Shown here: in pieces, positions 60,482-64,000 of the stretch
Numbering within the stretch: position 1 is the first letter of the stretch
Layout: every line of letters begins with the position of its first letter
Source: Lysinibacillus sp. KCTC 33748
Lineage (GTDB): Bacteria; Bacillota; Bacilli; Bacillales_A; Planococcaceae
NCBI RefSeq assembly: GCF_002237755.1
Contig: NZ_MWSJ01000002.1
Span: 310,001-374,000 of the forward strand
Direction: 5' to 3'
Length of the DNA: 64,000 nucleotides
Program-made: the position numbers and the translations under genes
The notes under the pieces: generated by a model
Databases searched by the model: none
The model's input: only the letters and a program-made list of their open reading frames with translations
Told to the model about the DNA's origin: nothing

Positions 60482-61279
60482 ATGGCTCTATTAGAGGTGA
60501 TGAATGTAGAGAAGTACTATCATCAGAGACAGTCATTTATACAAAAAAACCTAGAAATACCTGTATTACAACAAGTCACATTTTCACTTCAGGAAGGCGA
60601 ATGCTTAGGAGTAGTCGGCCAAAGTGGCTCAGGAAAAAGTACTTTAGCTCGGATCATTTTGGGCATAGAGAATCCAACGAGTGGGATTGTACGATTTAAT
60701 AATGTGAATCTATATCAAGCTAGCTCTAAAGAAAAGAAGGGGATTCGAAGAGATTTACAAGCTGTTTTTCAAAATAGCTTTAACTCCTTTAATCCAAAGC
60801 AAACTATTGCAGAGATAATAGAAGAACCACTTCTTAATTTCGAGAATTTTTCCAAAAGCGAAAGGCAACGTAAGGTCGAGGAGCTACTGAACTGTGTCGA
60901 GTTAGAAAGCAATATGGCAAATAAATATCCTTCACAGCTTAGTGGAGGTCAACAGCAACGCGTAAATATTGCGAGAGCAATTGCTATAAACCCAAAATTA
61001 ATTGTGTTAGATGAGGCTATCAGTAGCCTTGATATGATATTGCAGAAAAATATATTGCAACTACTTCAATCACTACAAAAGCAACTGAAGTTATCTTATA
61101 TTTTTATTTCTCATGATTTAAATGTAACACGCTTTATATCAGATAGAATACTAGTGATGCATAAAGGCCGACTTGTTGAGGAAATACACAAGGGCGATCC
61201 ATTTAAACACCCCGCTTCACTCGAACTATTCAACGCTATTCTGCCTTTGCATCCCCGGGACAGACAAAAAACTTGTTAG
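60482..61279 (+). CDS. Nik/Dpp-type ABC transporter ATPase (NikE-like)
   Basis: A 265-residue ABC ATPase: GQSGSGKSTLARIILG, LSGGQQQRVNIARAIA, LIVLDEAISSLD and FISHDLNVTRFISDRILVMHKG. The short C-terminus fits NikE rather than OppF. AGGAGG stands about six bases before the ATG. It completes the five-gene transporter unit and is followed by a terminator. Confidence 0.87.
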   Translation: MALLEVMNVEKYYHQRQSFIQKNLEIPVLQQVTFSLQEGECLGVVGQSGSGKSTLARIILGIENPTSGIVRFNNVNLYQASSKEKKGIRRDLQAVFQNSFNSFNPKQTIAEIIEEPLLNFENFSKSERQRKVEELLNCVELESNMANKYPSQLSGGQQQRVNIARAIAINPKLIVLDEAISSLDMILQKNILQLLQSLQKQLKLSYIFISHDLNVTRFISDRILVMHKGRLVEEIHKGDPFKHPASLELFNAILPLHPRDRQKTC

Positions 61280-61302
61280 CCTAAGGGATGATTTAAATAA
61301 AT

Positions 61303-61340
61303 AAAAAATCGTAGCCAATTTTATAGCTACGATTTTTTGC
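61303..61340 (+). terminator. Terminator of the transporter operon
   Basis: AAAATCGTAGC pairs with GCTACGATTTT around CAATTTTATA, followed by TTGC. Confidence 0.88.
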
Positions 61341-61346
61341 TGTTAA

Positions 61347-61901
61347 CTATGCAAAATAAAGCTGATACATCGAAGTCTCATCGTCAATAGATTTTGCGAT
61401 TTCAAAGGCTTCTTGCTGTGTGCGCTCATTAGCAATGATTTCATACATAAATCTTATGAGAAACATTAAATTGTACTACCATCTATGTAATCATCCGGGG
61501 CCAAATAGGATTGACAACCGCTTTTTAAGAATGCAGTAGCTAGCTGCTTTTCATCTAAAGTACAGCCAGAGGCAATAACTTTCACATCTTTTAATGTACA
61601 GTAATTTAAGATCTCTTGTGGACCGAAATATTCACCTCTCGGTTCATTTAACTCATAAAAATCCTCACCTAGCTCTGTCATGCAAAAACGTCCTTCATCC
61701 CCATGGAAATTTAACATTAAATAATCTATTCGATCGTCTAAATCTTCCCCTGACAAAACATCAATTAAATCATTGAGTCTTCCAATTAAATGAAGAGTCA
61801 CTCGTGCACCAAATGACTCAAGTAACAGAGCGTATTGCAAGCGATTCGATATCAGTTTCAGAGCCTACTACTAAACTAACGAATAAATTTGGTTTACTCA
61901 T
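61347..61901 (-). pseudogene. His/Cys-motif (caspase-like?) protein with two frameshifts
   Basis: The gene can be read in three pieces. From ATG 61901 (GGAGAA upstream): MSKPNLFVSLVVGSETDIES. After a shift near 61840: LQYALLLESFGARVTLHLIG, up to IDYLMLNFHGDEGRFCMTEL, VKVIASGCTLDEKQLATAFL and CQSYLAPDDYIDGS. After a second shift near 61470: LIRFMYEIIANERTQQEAFE and ETSMYQLYFA, with stop at 61347-61349. The two shifts cancel, leaving 185 codons in total. FHGDEG and SGC are spaced like the His-Cys dyad of caspase/CHAT-type folds; that resemblance is inference only. Confidence 0.55.
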
Positions 61902-62214
61902 TTTCTACTATTCTCCTTTATTTTGGTTGCTGGTAGTTTACCTTAATTTTAGAAATTATTCCAACCAACGACGTGAACCCACAATGTGAAAGCTAGTTCG
62001 TAACCAACATCGTGTAATTGCTACCGCCATGTTTGCACTACGCCTTTTAATAGCCATAATAAATTTACAGAAGTCAATACCTTTGGAGATGTGTTTAAAT
62101 TTTGTAAAAAATTAGTGTTGATTTATGATAAAAGACGCACTTCTTATGGGCTGAAAGATATGATTAGGCTATACTCAAGAGGATTAATGTTACTAGTAGA
62201 ATAGAGGGAGTCGT
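61902..62214. other. Gene-free spacer before the chemoreceptor gene
   Basis: No coding frame, terminator or repeat that I can support. The chemoreceptor promoter should lie here. Confidence 0.4.
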
Positions 62215-63894
62215 ATGAAATCAACGGTAGAACGAAAACTGCAATTTGCTTTTGGTATAGTTTTAGTATTTCTATTACTAATTACTAGTATTGCCATATA
62301 CTTTTTAAATGATAATAAACATACACTTGCGGAAATCGAAAAAAATACGGAACTAATGAATTTGTATAATGATATTTCCTTTCAAACAGTTCGTGCAAAT
62401 GCTGCCATTCGAGGGTATATGTTATATGGTAAAGAAGATATGCTCAACAATCATCAGGAAATACGAGAAACATTACATAAATCTATTCAGCGTATTGAAG
62501 AACTCGAACATAAAAATAAGGACTTTGAACAGTTTTTAAAGCAATTAGAAGCATGGGAAAAGCCTATAGATGAACAAATTGTACCGCTTTTTCAAAGTGG
62601 TGAAAAACAGCAAGCCCAGCAGTTGGCATTACCGGTTTTAGGGAAAGGCTCTCTAAAGCTTGTTGAGTTTGGGAAAACGATGGCAACTGCTCAGCAGGAC
62701 GAAATGCAAGCGCGTATAGAGGCTACTAAGCAAAAAGGCGACAGAAGTGGCAAAGAGATTGCTGTACTAGCAATAGTATCCTTACTTATAAGCATTATTA
62801 TTGCGACAGTTTTTGGGCGAAGAGTAGCAAAAAATATTCAGCAAACAGTAGTAGAAATGGACAAATTCTCAACTGGCAATCTACAAACGCACCTGCAATT
62901 TAAAACAAAAGATGAGTTTGCCCAACTGGCAGCTTCATTTAATTCGATGTCAGAAAAGCTTCAACATACGATGAAGCAAGTTGGTAATTCGGCTGAACAG
63001 GTAGCAGCAACATCCGAGCAGCTCACAGCGAGTAGTATGGAAGTAACACAGGCAACAGAAGTTGTCTCAGAATCGATTCAAGATATTGCACATGGTATTG
63101 AAGAACAGGATACATTAACAGGTGATGTACGAAACTTATCCTCGCACATTTTGAAAAAGATGGATGATATATCAACGAATATTGATCATGTTAACAATGC
63201 AACTGTAGAAACTAAAAATATGGCTAGCATAGGGCGTTCCTCAGTTCGTAATGTCATTGAACAGATGAATGACATTACGAATAATACAGAAGAGCTAAGT
63301 ACACGTGTTAAAGACTTAGATGAAAATACAGAAGCGATTGTCTCAGCAGTCAATGTTATTAAAAATATTGCTACCCAAACAAATCTATTGGCGATTAACG
63401 CCTCTATAGAAGCGGCGCGCAGTGGTGAGCATGGTAAGGGCTTTGCTGTAGTGGCAGAAGAGGTACGGAAGCTAGCAGATGAATCGAATCTAGCAGCGGT
63501 AGATATTGAAAAGGTTGTTTTGCAAATTACTGAAGATACAAGAATTATCGAGGAAGATATGATCAGTAGTAATGATTCAGTATTGGTTGGTCGTGAGAAA
63601 GTAAATGTGGCAAGAGATAATTTCATTCAAATTGACGATGCCATTAATGATGTGCAAGCTCAAACCGAATCAGTTACAGCGGCTATTCGAATAATCCATC
63701 AAGATATTGAAAAACTTGTAAAAGAAATTGACTACATTAGTGAAGTATCCATGAAATCGAGTAGCAATGTTCAAAGTGTTGCAGCATCCTCTGAGGAACA
63801 AAATGCGGCGATGGAAGAAGTAGCGGCTGCCTCTACACATTTGGCAAAAATGGCGATTGACTTGCAAGAATCCATTCAGACATTTAAGTACTAA
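62215..63894 (+). CDS. Methyl-accepting chemotaxis protein
   Basis: A 559-residue chemoreceptor. A first membrane helix (about 9-28) precedes a helical external sensor of about 150 residues with a coiled four-helix pattern. A second membrane helix ([19 protein letters not shown], about 183-201) leads to a HAMP domain and the signalling hairpin, whose tip is [40 protein letters not shown]. The tip interacts with CheA/CheW. The ligand is not predictable. GAGGGAG precedes the ATG. Confidence 0.92.
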   Translation: MKSTVERKLQFAFGIVLVFLLLITSIAIYFLNDNKHTLAEIEKNTELMNLYNDISFQTVRANAAIRGYMLYGKEDMLNNHQEIRETLHKSIQRIEELEHKNKDFEQFLKQLEAWEKPIDEQIVPLFQSGEKQQAQQLALPVLGKGSLKLVEFGKTMATAQQDEMQARIEATKQKGDRSGKEIAVLAIVSLLISIIIATVFGRRVAKNIQQTVVEMDKFSTGNLQTHLQFKTKDEFAQLAASFNSMSEKLQHTMKQVGNSAEQVAATSEQLTASSMEVTQATEVVSESIQDIAHGIEEQDTLTGDVRNLSSHILKKMDDISTNIDHVNNATVETKNMASIGRSSVRNVIEQMNDITNNTEELSTRVKDLDENTEAIVSAVNVIKNIATQTNLLAINASIEAARSGEHGKGFAVVAEEVRKLADESNLAAVDIEKVVLQITEDTRIIEEDMISSNDSVLVGREKVNVARDNFIQIDDAINDVQAQTESVTAAIRIIHQDIEKLVKEIDYISEVSMKSSSNVQSVAASSEEQNAAMEEVAAASTHLAKMAIDLQESIQTFKY

Positions 63895-63897
63895 CAC

Positions 63898-63945
63898 AAG
63901 AACCCCTATGAATCTCATAAAGGTTGATTCTTAGGGGTTCTATGT
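63898..63945 (+). terminator. Terminator of the chemoreceptor gene
   Basis: AGAACCCCT pairs with AGGGGTTCT across a long loop that itself can fold. The last 55 bases of the window show nothing further. Confidence 0.6.
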
Positions 63946-64000
63946 TTAGTGGATAGTGGCGGGGAGAGCTCGAATTATGTCGAGAAAATCAAAAAAATGA

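Noticed and set aside
63186..63626. ORF of 146 codons on the minus strand
   Set aside because: It is the antisense of the conserved chemoreceptor signalling domain; Ser-rich content is typical of such shadows.
1..64000. tRNA or rRNA genes
   Set aside because: No cloverleaf with a GTTC-type T-loop or rRNA core sequence was noticed. The T-box and riboswitch are the only clear structured RNAs.

Overview
The window looks like a chromosomal segment of a low-G+C Gram-positive rod of the Bacillales, most likely Lysinibacillus or a close relative. This is inferred from AT-rich codon use, strong AGGAGG-type ribosome binding sites, T-tailed hairpin terminators, a proline T-box ahead of proBA, the lutABC/lutR locus, a ccdA-CheY-ccdC-DUF2621 locus, and the small-protein trio DUF1659-DUF2922-YvrJ. 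I saw no rRNA, tRNA, prophage, complete insertion sequence or CRISPR array.

Layout. 1-1,900: a 5'-truncated gene, a decayed deoxyribosyltransferase-like gene and a large structured repeat. 1,901-14,440: a ten-gene catabolic and peptide-import operon (M20 hydrolase, tartrate/isopropylmalate dehydrogenase-type enzyme, SDR, aldehyde dehydrogenase, OppDF-type ATPases, P1-family aminopeptidase, binding protein, OppBC-type permeases), facing a PucR-type regulator. 14,600-18,200: MarR/GNAT pair, a nucleotidyltransferase gene split by a repeat element, a small broken gene and a fructokinase. 18,200-24,600: EamA exporter, T-box-proBA, LysE exporter, DUF1835 protein. 24,600-34,900: small lipoprotein and membrane protein, LysR/esterase, brnQ, SDR/TetR, and a PadR-DUF2812-ABC-2 transporter unit. 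35,200-40,300: TelA-type protein, a coiled-coil protein behind a Fur-box-like site, rarD, and several very small genes. 40,600-45,300: MutS2-like ATPase and an XRE-TPR regulator divergent from an MFS transporter with twin palindromes. 45,300-49,100: lactate-utilisation locus. 49,500-55,700: ccd locus, small-protein trio with a broken yvrJ, SCO protein, and a broken ECF sigma gene with an intact partner. 55,800-61,300: a cobalamin riboswitch controlling a five-gene Nik/Opp-type transporter. The end holds a frameshifted gene with a His/Cys pattern and a chemoreceptor.

The features least explained by standard annotation are repeats. Four copies (A-D) of a modular, hairpin-rich element all lie in the same orientation; one has landed inside a gene, so the family is or was mobile. 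Two loci carry degenerate 21-bp-period arrays of one consensus, each just downstream of a gene and on its coding strand. The window also holds many small or single-lesion broken genes (sigma factor, YvrJ, nucleotidyltransferase, His/Cys protein, and three tiny ORFs with one in-frame stop).
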